From Wenzhouxiangellaceae bacterium (GTDB lineage: Bacteria; Pseudomonadota; Gammaproteobacteria; Xanthomonadales; Wenzhouxiangellaceae), in assembly GCA_023258355.1 (NCBI GenBank), contig JALQZL010000023.1:1-16032 (forward strand): 16,032 bases of DNA, read 5' to 3'. Each line of letters begins with the position of its first letter. Positions within the stretch are counted from its first letter, which is position 1. The position numbers were made by a program, and so were the translations under genes. Shown piece by piece: positions 7,468-14,707 of the stretch. Under the pieces are notes generated by a model that worked only from the letters and a program-made list of their open reading frames with translations, had not been told where the DNA came from and did no database searches.

Positions 7468-8013
7468 CTATTCTGGAGCGCTCGTCGCCCGCACTAACGT
7501 CACAAAAGTCATGGCATAAGCATTGTGCGCATCGGCCGGGTGGGTCTCAGTATCGCTCACCTGCCATTGCTTGAAATCAATCACAGGGAACCAAGTGTCC
7601 CCCTCTAACTCGGCATCAATCAAGGTGAGGTAGAGCTTGTCGGCGAGCGGTAACAAGGTCTGATAGATCTCACCGCCGCCAATAATGTTCACCACCTCTT
7701 CGCCCTCGGCTGTCAATGCCGCCATGGCAGGCTCGATTCCTTTAAAGGTCAACACCCCATCAGCCACCTCAGGGTCACGGCGGCTGATCACCACATTCAG
7801 TCGTCCAGGCAGTGGTTTGCCGAGGCTTTTGATGATGGAGTCATAGGTTTTACGGCCCATCAGCACCGGCTGACCGAGCGTGACTTGCTTGAAATGTTGC
7901 AGGTCTCGCGGCAAGTGCCATGGCATGGCACCTTGGTAGCCAATCACTCGGTTTTTGGCCATGGCAACCACCAGTTGGAGCTGGGGCATTTTTGTGGTGT
8001 GCTCAGTCGCCAT
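7468..8013 (-). CDS. folA: Dihydrofolate reductase
   Basis: FolA reduces dihydrofolate to tetrahydrofolate with NADPH and is the target of trimethoprim. The 181 residues include a short N-terminal extension, MATEHTTK, before the usual MPQLQLVVAMAKNRVIG. The Met20-type loop is YQGAMPWHLPRDLQHFK, where the Asp of PRDL is the catalytic acid. VLMGRKTYDSI, GRLNVVISR and IIGGGEIYQTLLPLADKLYLT are all canonical. The first base of the ATG is the last base of the thyA TAA (TAATG), and no clear SD is present, so translation is probably coupled to thyA. An internal ATG at residue 9 would give a more standard N-terminus and cannot be excluded. Coupling to ThyA makes sense because ThyA produces the dihydrofolate that FolA consumes. 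Confidence 0.96.
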   Translation of the reverse strand: MATEHTTKMPQLQLVVAMAKNRVIGYQGAMPWHLPRDLQHFKQVTLGQPVLMGRKTYDSIIKSLGKPLPGRLNVVISRRDPEVADGVLTFKGIEPAMAALTAEGEEVVNIIGGGEIYQTLLPLADKLYLTLIDAELEGDTWFPVIDFKQWQVSDTETHPADAHNAYAMTFVTLVRATSAPE

Positions 8014-8846
8014 TAGATGGCTATCGGTGCTTTGATGGCAGGATGCGGATCATATCCAACCAACTCAAAGTCCTCAAACACAAAATCCTCCAGCCGTTCT
8101 CTGGCGGGATTGAGTTTGAGCGTGGGTAGTGGACGAGGTTGGCGCTGCAACTGTTCGGTGACCTGCTCTACGTGGTTCAAATAGATATGGGCATCGCCAA
8201 AGGTATGAATATAATCGCCAGGCTTTAAGCCCACCACTTGGGCCATCATATAGGTCAACATGGCATAAGAAGCAATGTTGAAAGGCACGCCCAAGAAGCA
8301 ATCCGCCGAGCGTTGATACAGCTGACAACTCAGGCGGCCATCAGCCACATAGAATTGGAACAGACAATGACACGGGGCCAACGCCATGCGCCCAGCCGCG
8401 ACATTGTCTTGAGGTGAACAACTTTCATCCGGCAAACTTGTGGGATTCCATGCACTGACGACATGTCGCCGAGAGTGGGGCCGTTGCTTGAGCTGATCCA
8501 CCAATTCAGCCAACTGATCCACCACCCCTCCGGATGGATGTGGCCACGAGCGCCACTGCGCACCGTATAAGGGCCCAAGGTCACCTTCAGCGGTGGCCCA
8601 TTCATCCCAAATACTCACCCCCACTTCATTGAGTGAGCGAACATTGGTATCGCCTCGAATAAACCACAGAAGCTCATGGATAATGGAGCGAAGATGCAGC
8701 TTTTTGGTGGTGACTAACGGCAAACCATCGGCGAGATCAAAACGCATTTGATGACCAAAGATGCTGCGTGTCCCCGTCCCAGTCCGGTCGTCACGCTCTG
8801 TCCCGTGTTCCATGATGGTCTGAAGTAACTCTAAATATGCTCGCAT
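8013..8846 (-). CDS. thyA: Thymidylate synthase
   Basis: ThyA methylates dUMP to dTMP using 5,10-methylene-THF, giving dihydrofolate. The 277 residues include DDRTGTGTRSIFG with the phosphate-binding Arg21, and LWFIRGDTN. The active site MALAPCHCLFQFYV has the nucleophile Cys159, followed by CQLYQRSADCFLGVPFNIASYA and the C-terminal IKAPIAI. Compared with E. coli ThyA (264 residues) there is an extra loop of about 13 residues (roughly 138-151, LPDESCSPQDNVAAG) between SAWN and the active-site Cys. Similar loops occur in some other proteobacteria. AGGA lies 7 nt before the ATG. It follows lgt by 50 nt, a gap holding a small inverted repeat, and overlaps folA by 1 nt. Confidence 0.97.
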   Translation of the reverse strand: MRAYLELLQTIMEHGTERDDRTGTGTRSIFGHQMRFDLADGLPLVTTKKLHLRSIIHELLWFIRGDTNVRSLNEVGVSIWDEWATAEGDLGPLYGAQWRSWPHPSGGVVDQLAELVDQLKQRPHSRRHVVSAWNPTSLPDESCSPQDNVAAGRMALAPCHCLFQFYVADGRLSCQLYQRSADCFLGVPFNIASYAMLTYMMAQVVGLKPGDYIHTFGDAHIYLNHVEQVTEQLQRQPRPLPTLKLNPARERLEDFVFEDFELVGYDPHPAIKAPIAI

Positions 8847-8867
8847 TATTCCATCCTGTCATGCCTA

Positions 8868-8886
8868 GGCTGATGGTGTCTCAGCC
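8868..8886 (-). other. Small inverted repeat between lgt and thyA
   Basis: GGCTGA and TCAGCC form a 6-bp stem with a 7-nt loop in the 50-nt spacer between the lgt stop and the thyA start. There is no T-run, so it is not a standard terminator. It could be an intercistronic processing or stabilising hairpin, or chance. Confidence 0.3.
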
Positions 8887-8896
8887 AGAGAACTGT

Positions 8897-9709
8897 TTAG
8901 TCACATCGCCTGGCTTGCCAACGGCCTTCATAGGCCGTCCAAACAAACACCATACCTAAAATCATCATCGGAACGCACAGTAACTGGCCCTGTGTGAGCC
9001 AATCAAAAGCAATAAAGCCGATATGGGCATCGGGCTGTCTGAAAAATTCAGCGACAAACCTCAACGCCCCATACCCGATCAAGAAAAACCCACTGACCGC
9101 CCCCACTGGGCGTGGCTTTGATGAATACAGCCAAAGTAAGACAAACAGCATCAGTCCCTCTAGCCCCGCTTGGTAGAGCTGAGACGGATGACGGGTCAGC
9201 TCATCACCAGCGCTTGGAAAAATCATGCCCCAGGGCACTTCTGTTGGACGCCCCCAGAGTTCTCCGCCGATGAAATTACCCACCCGCCCAGCGGCCAGCC
9301 CTGTTGGGACCAAAGGCGCCACAAAATCAGCCAGTCGGAAAAATGTCAGACCAAGGTGTCGGGCATAGAACCACATCATCACGACAACACCCAACAGTCC
9401 GCCGTGAAAACTCATTCCTCCATCCCGGATATTGAACACTAGCCAAGGGTTCGCCAGCCACTCGCCGGGGACATAGAACAAGACATAACCCAGTCGCCCG
9501 CCAATGATCACCGACACCACACCCCAAAAGAGCAAATCGCCCACCTGCTCGCGAGTCAAGGCGGCGCCCGGCTGGCCAGCCCTCAGCCCACCGAGCCACC
9601 AAAATAGGCCGAAGGCGACCAAATACATCAGGCTGTACCAGTAAATATCGAATCCAAACAGACTGATCGCGACAGGATCGAGGGCGTGTCTTAGTGGGGT
9701 CTCCAACAT
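8897..9709 (-). CDS. lgt: Prolipoprotein diacylglyceryl transferase
   Basis: Lgt transfers diacylglycerol from phosphatidylglycerol to the lipobox Cys of prolipoproteins, the first step of lipoprotein maturation at the inner membrane. From this start it has 270 residues and about seven hydrophobic segments. MSFHGGLLG carries His103. The Lgt signature GRVGNFIGGELWGRP (141-155) contains the Arg, Asn and Gly residues conserved in E. coli Lgt. LRFVAEFFRQPD (216-227) is the conserved C-terminal region. An in-frame ATG at 9718 overlaps a predicted -10 (GATAAT), so ATG 9709 (MLETPLRHALDP) is preferred; neither has an SD. It is the first gene of lgt-thyA-folA-apaH and is divergent from an SLC13-type permease. 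The lgt-thyA link is common in gammaproteobacteria. Confidence 0.95.
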   Translation of the reverse strand: MLETPLRHALDPVAISLFGFDIYWYSLMYLVAFGLFWWLGGLRAGQPGAALTREQVGDLLFWGVVSVIIGGRLGYVLFYVPGEWLANPWLVFNIRDGGMSFHGGLLGVVVMMWFYARHLGLTFFRLADFVAPLVPTGLAAGRVGNFIGGELWGRPTEVPWGMIFPSAGDELTRHPSQLYQAGLEGLMLFVLLWLYSSKPRPVGAVSGFFLIGYGALRFVAEFFRQPDAHIGFIAFDWLTQGQLLCVPMMILGMVFVWTAYEGRWQARRCD

Positions 9710-9716
9710 GGGTCCC

Positions 9717-9744
9717 ATTATCGCATGGGCTTTGAGTGCCGCAA
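9717..9744 (-). promoter_or_regulatory. Predicted extended -10 promoter of lgt-thyA-folA-apaH
   Basis: On the minus strand, TGCGATAAT supplies a TGn-extended -10 GATAAT (9722-9717). TTGCGG (9744-9739) lies 16 nt upstream as a possible -35. The predicted +1, about 9710, is one base before the ATG at 9709, implying a leaderless transcript. It interleaves with the divergent promoter of the permease. Confidence 0.5.
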
Positions 9745-9749
9745 TACCG

Positions 9750-9755
9750 TAGAAT
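9750..9755 (+). promoter_or_regulatory. Possible -10 element of the permease operon
   Basis: TAGAAT (5 of 6 matches to TATAAT) ends 7 nt before the ATG at 9763, so +1 would fall at about 9762. There is no TGn extension and no clear -35, so this is the weakest of the four predicted promoters. Confidence 0.35.
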
Positions 9756-9762
9756 GGCGCCC

Positions 9763-11598
9763 ATGGCTATTTTTCTGCCCAATGTGCACGCCATGATGGT
9801 ACTGGTGCTGGTGCTGGTTGCACTGGCCCTGTTCTCTCGTGAGCGTATCCCTTTAGAAACCAGCTCTTTGGTGGTGTTGGTCTTCTTGACCATTGGCTTT
9901 CAACTGTTTCCATTTACAGGGGCTGATGGCCGCACTTTAAGTGCTGGCGACTTTTTTCAAGGTTTTGGTCACCAAGCCTTGATCGCGGTCTGTGCTTTGA
10001 TGATTTTGGGTGAAGGCCTCATTCGCTCCGGGGCCTTAGAGCCCGTCGGGCGCTTTCTGACAACGATCTGGCGAAAATCACCGGCCCTGTCGCTGCTGGG
10101 GACGTTATTGGTCTGCGCTGTCTTGAGTGCCTTTATCAACAACACACCCATTGTGGTGATGCTCTTACCCATCTTATTGGGCGTGGCGCTAAGAACAGGG
10201 CGCTCGCCATCAGGCATGCTCCTACCTGTCGGCTTGATCAGTATCGTTGGTGGCATGGCCACGACCATTGGCACCTCCACCAACCTGCTGGTGGTCGGCG
10301 TGGCCGCTGACATGGGTGTGGCCGAATTTCAAATGTTTGACTTCTTCTTGCCTGCTGCCATCGCTGGTGGTGTGGCGATTGTCTATTTGTGGTTAGTCGC
10401 CCCGCGTCTGTTACCAGAACGGCAAGTGCCCATGAAGTCTCCTGTCAAACGGCTCTACACCGCCCAGATTAGACTGGATGAGGGCAGTCAAGCCACGGGC
10501 TCAACTTTGGCGGAAGCCATTGAAACTTGCCGAGGTGAACTGAAGGTCGAAAAAATTCAGCGTGGGCCTGGGGTGTTTGTGACCCCTTTGCCCGATGTTG
10601 TCCTAGCCGCTGGTGACCGCATCACCACCACGACGACTCAAGATAATTTGCGTGAATTTGCCCACCTTCTGGGTGCCAAATTATTCTCTGGTGATGTCGA
10701 GGTCGATGAGGCCAATCCGCTCGACTATGCCAAACAAAATCAAGTCATCGCGGAAGTCGCCATCACCCCCAACTCCTCTTTGCTGGGTGTCCGCGTTGGC
10801 CAAGCGCGTCTGTTGTCTCGCTACAAATTGCGCTTACTGGCGTTGCACCGATTCGATCGGGAAGACGAAACCCGCGCCACCGGTGTGGATAACACTGTCC
10901 TGAAGTCTGGCGATGTTTTGCTCGTCCAATCAGGCCCCAAAGATTTAGGGATACTCAAAGAAGGGAGCGACTTTCTGGTCCTTGATGGCGGGGTGGATCT
11001 CCCCAAAACCACCAAAGCGCCCGTGGCGTTAACCATCATGGCATCCGTGATCGCTGCGGCGGCTTTTGGTTTATTGCCCATTGCCATCAGTGCAGTCTTG
11101 GGCGTGTTGGCACTGCTGCTCACGCGCACCCTCAGCTGGAAAGAAGCCATGGGGGCACTCTCGATTCAAGTGGTGATGATTATTGTTGCCAGTTTGGCAC
11201 TGGGGATGGCCTTGATGAGAACAGGGGCTGCCGATTGGTTAGCGCAATTGTTCTTGGCTTTAAGTTTTGGTGTGCCTGGTTTCGTGATCTTGGCCTTTTT
11301 AATGCTGGCCATGGCGGCCTTAACCAATGTGGTCTCGAACAATGCCGCTGCCGTCATTGGCACGCCGATTGCCATTTCTGTGGCACAACAACTGATGCTC
11401 CCCGCCGAGCCATTTGTCTTGGCTGTTTTGTTTGGCGCGAACTTAAGCTTCGCGACCCCGATGGCTTACCAGACCAATTTGTTGGTGATGAACGCGGGTG
11501 GCTATAAATTCAATGACTTTGTTCGGGTGGGCTTGCCATTGATGTTGTTGCTCTGGGTTGTTCTGACAGCCACCCTCACCTATGCCTATCAAATCTAG
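9763..11598 (+). CDS. SLC13-family (DASS-type) anion permease with two TrkA-C domains
   Basis: This is an inner-membrane carrier of the divalent anion:sodium symporter (SLC13/CitT) superfamily. Members move dicarboxylates, sulfate or phosphate, and the substrate cannot be read from sequence. It has 611 residues from the ATG at 9763. The N-terminal membrane half (1-218) contains SAFINNTPIVVMLLP (122-136) and TTIGTSTNLLV (167-177). Two soluble TrkA-C/RCK_C-like domains follow at about 228-305 and 320-402. The C-terminal half repeats the motifs as NVVSNNAAAVIGTPIA and SFATPMAYQTNLLV. This duplicated Asn-Asn-Thr and Thr-Asn pattern with central RCK_C domains is a recognised bacterial architecture. 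GTG 9736 and ATG 9754 are also in frame, but they fall in or before the predicted -10. Its end overlaps the btuF-like gene by 17 nt, starting a four-gene run. Confidence 0.9.
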   Translation: MAIFLPNVHAMMVLVLVLVALALFSRERIPLETSSLVVLVFLTIGFQLFPFTGADGRTLSAGDFFQGFGHQALIAVCALMILGEGLIRSGALEPVGRFLTTIWRKSPALSLLGTLLVCAVLSAFINNTPIVVMLLPILLGVALRTGRSPSGMLLPVGLISIVGGMATTIGTSTNLLVVGVAADMGVAEFQMFDFFLPAAIAGGVAIVYLWLVAPRLLPERQVPMKSPVKRLYTAQIRLDEGSQATGSTLAEAIETCRGELKVEKIQRGPGVFVTPLPDVVLAAGDRITTTTTQDNLREFAHLLGAKLFSGDVEVDEANPLDYAKQNQVIAEVAITPNSSLLGVRVGQARLLSRYKLRLLALHRFDREDETRATGVDNTVLKSGDVLLVQSGPKDLGILKEGSDFLVLDGGVDLPKTTKAPVALTIMASVIAAAAFGLLPIAISAVLGVLALLLTRTLSWKEAMGALSIQVVMIIVASLALGMALMRTGAADWLAQLFLALSFGVPGFVILAFLMLAMAALTNVVSNNAAAVIGTPIAISVAQQLMLPAEPFVLAVLFGANLSFATPMAYQTNLLVMNAGGYKFNDFVRVGLPLMLLLWVVLTATLTYAYQI

Positions 11599-12463
11599 AT
11601 ACCCGCTGGTCTTGTGGGCGGTCGGGGCGTTTATGGCGCTTGGACTTGGATGGTCTGCCCAGGCCAGTCAGGAGCCGCCACGACTGATCACCTTGGCCCC
11701 TCATTTGACTGAATTGGCTTTTGAAGCCGGTGCTGATCAGCATCTGGTGGGGGTCGTTGATTTCAGTGACTACCCCCCTAAAGCCCAAACCTTGCCTCGC
11801 ATTGGCGATGCCTTTCGCTTTGATCTGGAAGCCATCGTCCGCCTGCAACCGACGCACGCACTGGCTTGGTCTGGCGGCACGCCCGCGCGTGTCGCCCATC
11901 AGCTCAACACACTTGGGATCACCGTGGTTTGGATTGAAACAAACACCTTGGCAGATATTCCACAGGCCATTGAGCGACTAGCGAAGCTCGGTGGTCAACC
12001 AATGAAAGCCAGCCAAGCGATCGAGCACTTTGAACAGACCTTGGCCAAGACAATATCCTCTGACCAAGCAGAGCATGCCCTTGAGCCTGTGCGCATTTTT
12101 TATCAAATAGCCGAACAACCGCTCTACACCTTTGGTGGAGACCATGTCATCAATGAAGTGTTTTCCCTGTGCGGCGGACGCAATGTTTTTCAAGACGTTG
12201 ACACACAAGCTTTGGTGGTCGATCCAGAGACAGTGATTGACCGTGCGCCTGAGATGATGTTGGTGGGCAGTGATGCCCAGACAAGTCATGGCAGCAGCAC
12301 TCATTTCCTCAATGAGTTGATGGCCACAGCCCATCCAAGCCACGCCATGGCTGTCCACTATGTCGATGCCAACTTATTGGTTAGGCCCACCAGTCGAATC
12401 TTGACAGGTATTCAGACCCTGTGTGCCCTCATTGAAACCACACATTCAGGACCCGCTTCATGA
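11582..12463 (+). CDS. BtuF-like periplasmic cobalamin/metal-chelate binding protein
   Basis: This periplasmic solute-binding protein has a helical backbone (class III) and most resembles vitamin B12-binding BtuF. It has 293 residues. A signal peptide (Lys4 and Arg6, hydrophobic 8-24) probably ends at AQA|S after residue 28. Mature motifs parallel E. coli BtuF: LITLAPHLTELAFEAGA, VDFSDYPPKAQTLP, LEAIVRLQPTHALAWSGG, QLNTLGITVVWIE and later CGGRNVF. It begins inside the last codons of the permease (17-nt overlap, no evident SD) and its TGA overlaps the next ATG in ATGA. No BtuC permease, BtuD ATPase or TonB receptor gene is in view, so its partner must be elsewhere if it is a true BtuF. A heme- or siderophore-binding relative is the main alternative. 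Confidence 0.85.
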   Translation: MPIKSRYPLVLWAVGAFMALGLGWSAQASQEPPRLITLAPHLTELAFEAGADQHLVGVVDFSDYPPKAQTLPRIGDAFRFDLEAIVRLQPTHALAWSGGTPARVAHQLNTLGITVVWIETNTLADIPQAIERLAKLGGQPMKASQAIEHFEQTLAKTISSDQAEHALEPVRIFYQIAEQPLYTFGGDHVINEVFSLCGGRNVFQDVDTQALVVDPETVIDRAPEMMLVGSDAQTSHGSSTHFLNELMATAHPSHAMAVHYVDANLLVRPTSRILTGIQTLCALIETTHSGPAS

Positions 12464-13521
12464 GCCAACCCCTCAGACAGGCCATTCAAATCAAGCGTCC
12501 CGGTGGCTATGATGCACTGTCACTGATTGAGGAGCCTATCCCCACACCAGGCCCTCAAGAGGTGGTGATCGCTACAAAAGCCTGCGGCGTGAATTATGCC
12601 GATGGCATCATCCGAATGGGTCTTTACGCCTCAGCCAAACAATTACATGGCTACCCCATCATCCCCGGCTTTGAGGTGGCTGGTCATATTCATGCCGTGG
12701 GTTCGGATGTGGGTGATCAGTGGCAGATTGGGGATGAGGTGATTGGCTTGAGCCTATTCAATGGCTACACCTCCCATTTATGTTTGCCCGCCGAAGGTGT
12801 GTTCAAAAAACCAGCCAAACTCAGTTTCGAGCAAGCAGCCAGTTTGCCGACGGTCTTTCTCACCGCTTGGTGGATGGTGCATCGTCAAGTCCACCCAGAG
12901 CCAAATGAGACCTGGTTGATTCATTCTGCCGCCGGCGGCGTGGGGTCTGCCCTGCTTCAAATCGGTCGCTTGGCTGGGGCGCGGTTGATTGGGGTGGTGG
13001 GTAGCGAACACAAAGTCGCCCATGCCAAAGCCATGGGCGCTGATGACGTGATCGTCCGCGAGACAGAGGATCTCTGGGCAAGGGCAAAAGCACTGGCCCC
13101 ACTTGGCTTTAATGCGGTCTTTGATGCCAACGGTGTCCAAACACTCGGCCAAAGTTATGCGCACCTAGCGCCCACCGGCCGCGTTGTGGTCTATGGGTTT
13201 GCCAGCATGTTGCCCAAGAATGGCCGGATCAATTGGTTAAAGCTCCTGATGAACTGGTGGCGTACCCCACGCTTTAATCCCTTAAAAATGACCCAAGAAA
13301 ACCGAAGCGTTTTGGCTGCCAATCTGAGCTTCTTACAGTCCCATGCCCCCAGTTTGCAAGCCGGTATGCACTGGCTGCTTGAGCGGTTTGAATCGGGTGC
13401 GCTGACCCCCCTGCCAGTGACGCGATTTGCTCTCAAAGAGGCCGCTTTAGCCCACCAAAAGATCGAATCAGGTCAAAGCATTGGTAAACTTGTGTTAACG
13501 CCAACAACCCCCACTGAGTGA
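12460..13521 (+). CDS. Zinc-free MDR-family NAD(P)H quinone oxidoreductase-like protein
   Basis: This cytoplasmic medium-chain dehydrogenase/reductase is of the quinone oxidoreductase / VAT-1-like branch. The catalytic GroES-like domain covers about 1-150, with KACGVNYADGIIRMG (40-54) and IPGFEVAGHIHAVG (68-81). The Rossmann domain covers about 150-290, with the cofactor loop SAAGGVGSALLQIG (156-169). The Cys and His ligands of zinc alcohol dehydrogenases are absent, as expected for this branch. An insert rich in Trp and basic residues (INWLKLLMNWWRTPRF, about 247-262) resembles that of VAT-1-type proteins. AGGA lies 8 nt before the ATG, which overlaps the preceding TGA in ATGA. The substrate is unknown. 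Its operon partners give no metabolic clue. Confidence 0.88.
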   Translation: MSQPLRQAIQIKRPGGYDALSLIEEPIPTPGPQEVVIATKACGVNYADGIIRMGLYASAKQLHGYPIIPGFEVAGHIHAVGSDVGDQWQIGDEVIGLSLFNGYTSHLCLPAEGVFKKPAKLSFEQAASLPTVFLTAWWMVHRQVHPEPNETWLIHSAAGGVGSALLQIGRLAGARLIGVVGSEHKVAHAKAMGADDVIVRETEDLWARAKALAPLGFNAVFDANGVQTLGQSYAHLAPTGRVVVYGFASMLPKNGRINWLKLLMNWWRTPRFNPLKMTQENRSVLAANLSFLQSHAPSLQAGMHWLLERFESGALTPLPVTRFALKEAALAHQKIESGQSIGKLVLTPTTPTE

Positions 13522-13561
13522 TCTTCTGCCGAGCCTCCTGAAAACATCCTACATCCTCACT

Positions 13562-14377
13562 TTGATGGCAATCATCGCCCTCTTACAAGTGCCTGTAAGC
13601 AACGCACACGCTTGGTCGCGCTATGGCCATGAGGCAATTGGTTATTTGGCCGAGCGTCACCTAACACCGGAGGCATCGGCGTTTGTTGAAGAATTATTAG
13701 GCGAGGAAACACTCGGGTCTGTGGCCGCGTGGGCCGATCAGGTCCGCGGCGATCGTCGAGACACCGCCCCCTATCACTACGTCAATGGCCCAAGAGATCG
13801 CTTGGTACCGAGAGAGGAAGACCTTCACTTGCCGCAAGGCACGGTCTACACCGCTATTTTGATGTACCAAGACCAATTGATGGATGAGGATTTGAGTCGT
13901 GATGCACGAATCGAGGCGCTGAAGTTTTTAGTTCATTTTGTGGGTGATGTCCATCAGCCTTTGCACACAGGCTTTGCTGATGATTTGGGTGGCAATCGAT
14001 TTCAAGTGATTTATCGAGATGAGCCGTTTAATATCCACCGCTACTGGGATCTCAATATCATTGAACCACGCCTAGACCGCTTAAGCTCAAGTGCCTACGC
14101 TGCCTATCTCGATGAGGTGTTCGCCACCGCACAAAAAACCCTTTGGATCAGCCAAACTGACCCCAAGCCTTGGGTCACTGAAGCCAGACGCTATCTGTTC
14201 GCCGGCCTCTACCCTGTGCCACAGCGCTACGAATATGACAGTGGCCGAGACCGCACCGAGCCTGTCCCTGTGATGGATGAGACTTACCGAGAGGTTTGGA
14301 TGCCAACCGCCGAAATCCAGATTGCCCGAGCGGGTCTTCGCTTGGCAGGCATTCTCAACGGCTTGGCTGCACAGTAG
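13562..14377 (+). CDS. Secreted S1/P1-type zinc nuclease
   Basis: This exported nuclease of the S1/P1 family hydrolyses single-stranded nucleic acids and often 3'-nucleotides using three zinc ions. The family needs an N-terminal Trp after signal cleavage, and AHA|WSRYGHEAIGYLAE gives exactly that (Trp at residue 18 from this start). In mature numbering the ligand set appears complete: Trp1, His6, Asp42 (WADQV), His55 (PYHYVN), His108 and Asp112 (VHFVGD), His118 (QPLHTGF), His142 and Asp146 (NIHRYWD). The mature chain is about 254 residues. The start is uncertain. TTG 13562 or ATG 13565 yields a signal peptide without a positive n-region and without SD, while the frame stays open upstream to 13499 with only CTG codons. 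It lies 40 nt after the MDR gene, probably in the same operon. Confidence 0.9.
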   Translation: MMAIIALLQVPVSNAHAWSRYGHEAIGYLAERHLTPEASAFVEELLGEETLGSVAAWADQVRGDRRDTAPYHYVNGPRDRLVPREEDLHLPQGTVYTAILMYQDQLMDEDLSRDARIEALKFLVHFVGDVHQPLHTGFADDLGGNRFQVIYRDEPFNIHRYWDLNIIEPRLDRLSSSAYAAYLDEVFATAQKTLWISQTDPKPWVTEARRYLFAGLYPVPQRYEYDSGRDRTEPVPVMDETYREVWMPTAEIQIARAGLRLAGILNGLAAQ

Positions 14378-14386
14378 GCAGAGGCA

Positions 14387-14689
14387 CTAGAGTCTGGCCA
14401 ACCAGACTTGCATCACTTTCTTTGCCTGCTCATCGCCGTTGGCGCTCGCCACGGCGATCCCTTCAGTCCAAGCTTCTTTTGCCTTGATTGAGTTGCCTTG
14501 ATCGCGGTATGCCTGACCAAGTAGCTGCCAGGCCATGGTTTTGGCAGGCGCTAACTCGCAGGCACGATTGAGATGGATGAGCGCCTCATCAGTGTCACCT
14601 AATTTAAGTTGGGCTTGGGCGACGGCCAGCCTGGCCTCATAACTGTCTCGGCCTTGGTCAATCATTTTTAGAATCGCAGCGATGTCCAT
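14387..14689 (-). CDS. Small TPR-repeat protein
   Basis: This 100-residue protein consists almost wholly of tetratricopeptide-like helices, a fold that mediates protein-protein contacts. Repeat 1 covers about 17-48 (SYEARLAVAQAQLKLGDTDEA) and repeat 2 about 51-84 (AWQLLGQAYRDQGNSIKAKEAW), each with the usual small and aromatic positions. There is no signal peptide or membrane segment, so it is probably cytoplasmic. It lies 18 nt after trkH on the same strand and is probably co-transcribed, though its SD is weak. A start at Met9 is also possible. It converges on the nuclease gene with only 9 nt between coding ends. Function is unknown; position alone does not show that it assists TrkH. Confidence 0.82.
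   Translation of the reverse strand: MDIAAILKMIDQGRDSYEARLAVAQAQLKLGDTDEALIHLNRACELAPAKTMAWQLLGQAYRDQGNSIKAKEAWTEGIAVASANGDEQAKKVMQVWLARL
14391..14408. terminator. Possible hairpin terminator after the nuclease gene
   Basis: AGTCTGG and CCAGACT form a perfect 7-bp stem with a CCAA tetraloop, starting 14 nt after the nuclease stop. The plus-strand sequence that follows is pyrimidine-rich but not a T-run, and the hairpin lies within the end of the TPR coding region. It might end the plus-strand operon weakly. Confidence 0.3.
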
Positions 14690-14707
14690 GCGACCGGCTC
14701 AACGACC

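Noticed and set aside
9799..9825. Short tandem CTGGTG-like repeat in the permease start region
   Set aside because: It simply encodes Val-Leu repeats of the first membrane helix; it is not a non-coding repeat.
9327..9893. 188-codon minus-strand open frame across the lgt 5' end, the divergent promoter region and the permease start
   Set aside because: It overlaps two strongly recognised genes and shows no family motif; it is read from another frame of lgt and the opposite strand of the permease.
12778..13164. 128-codon minus-strand open frame opposite the MDR gene
   Set aside because: It lies inside a well-supported coding region on the other strand; no motif or start signal supports it.
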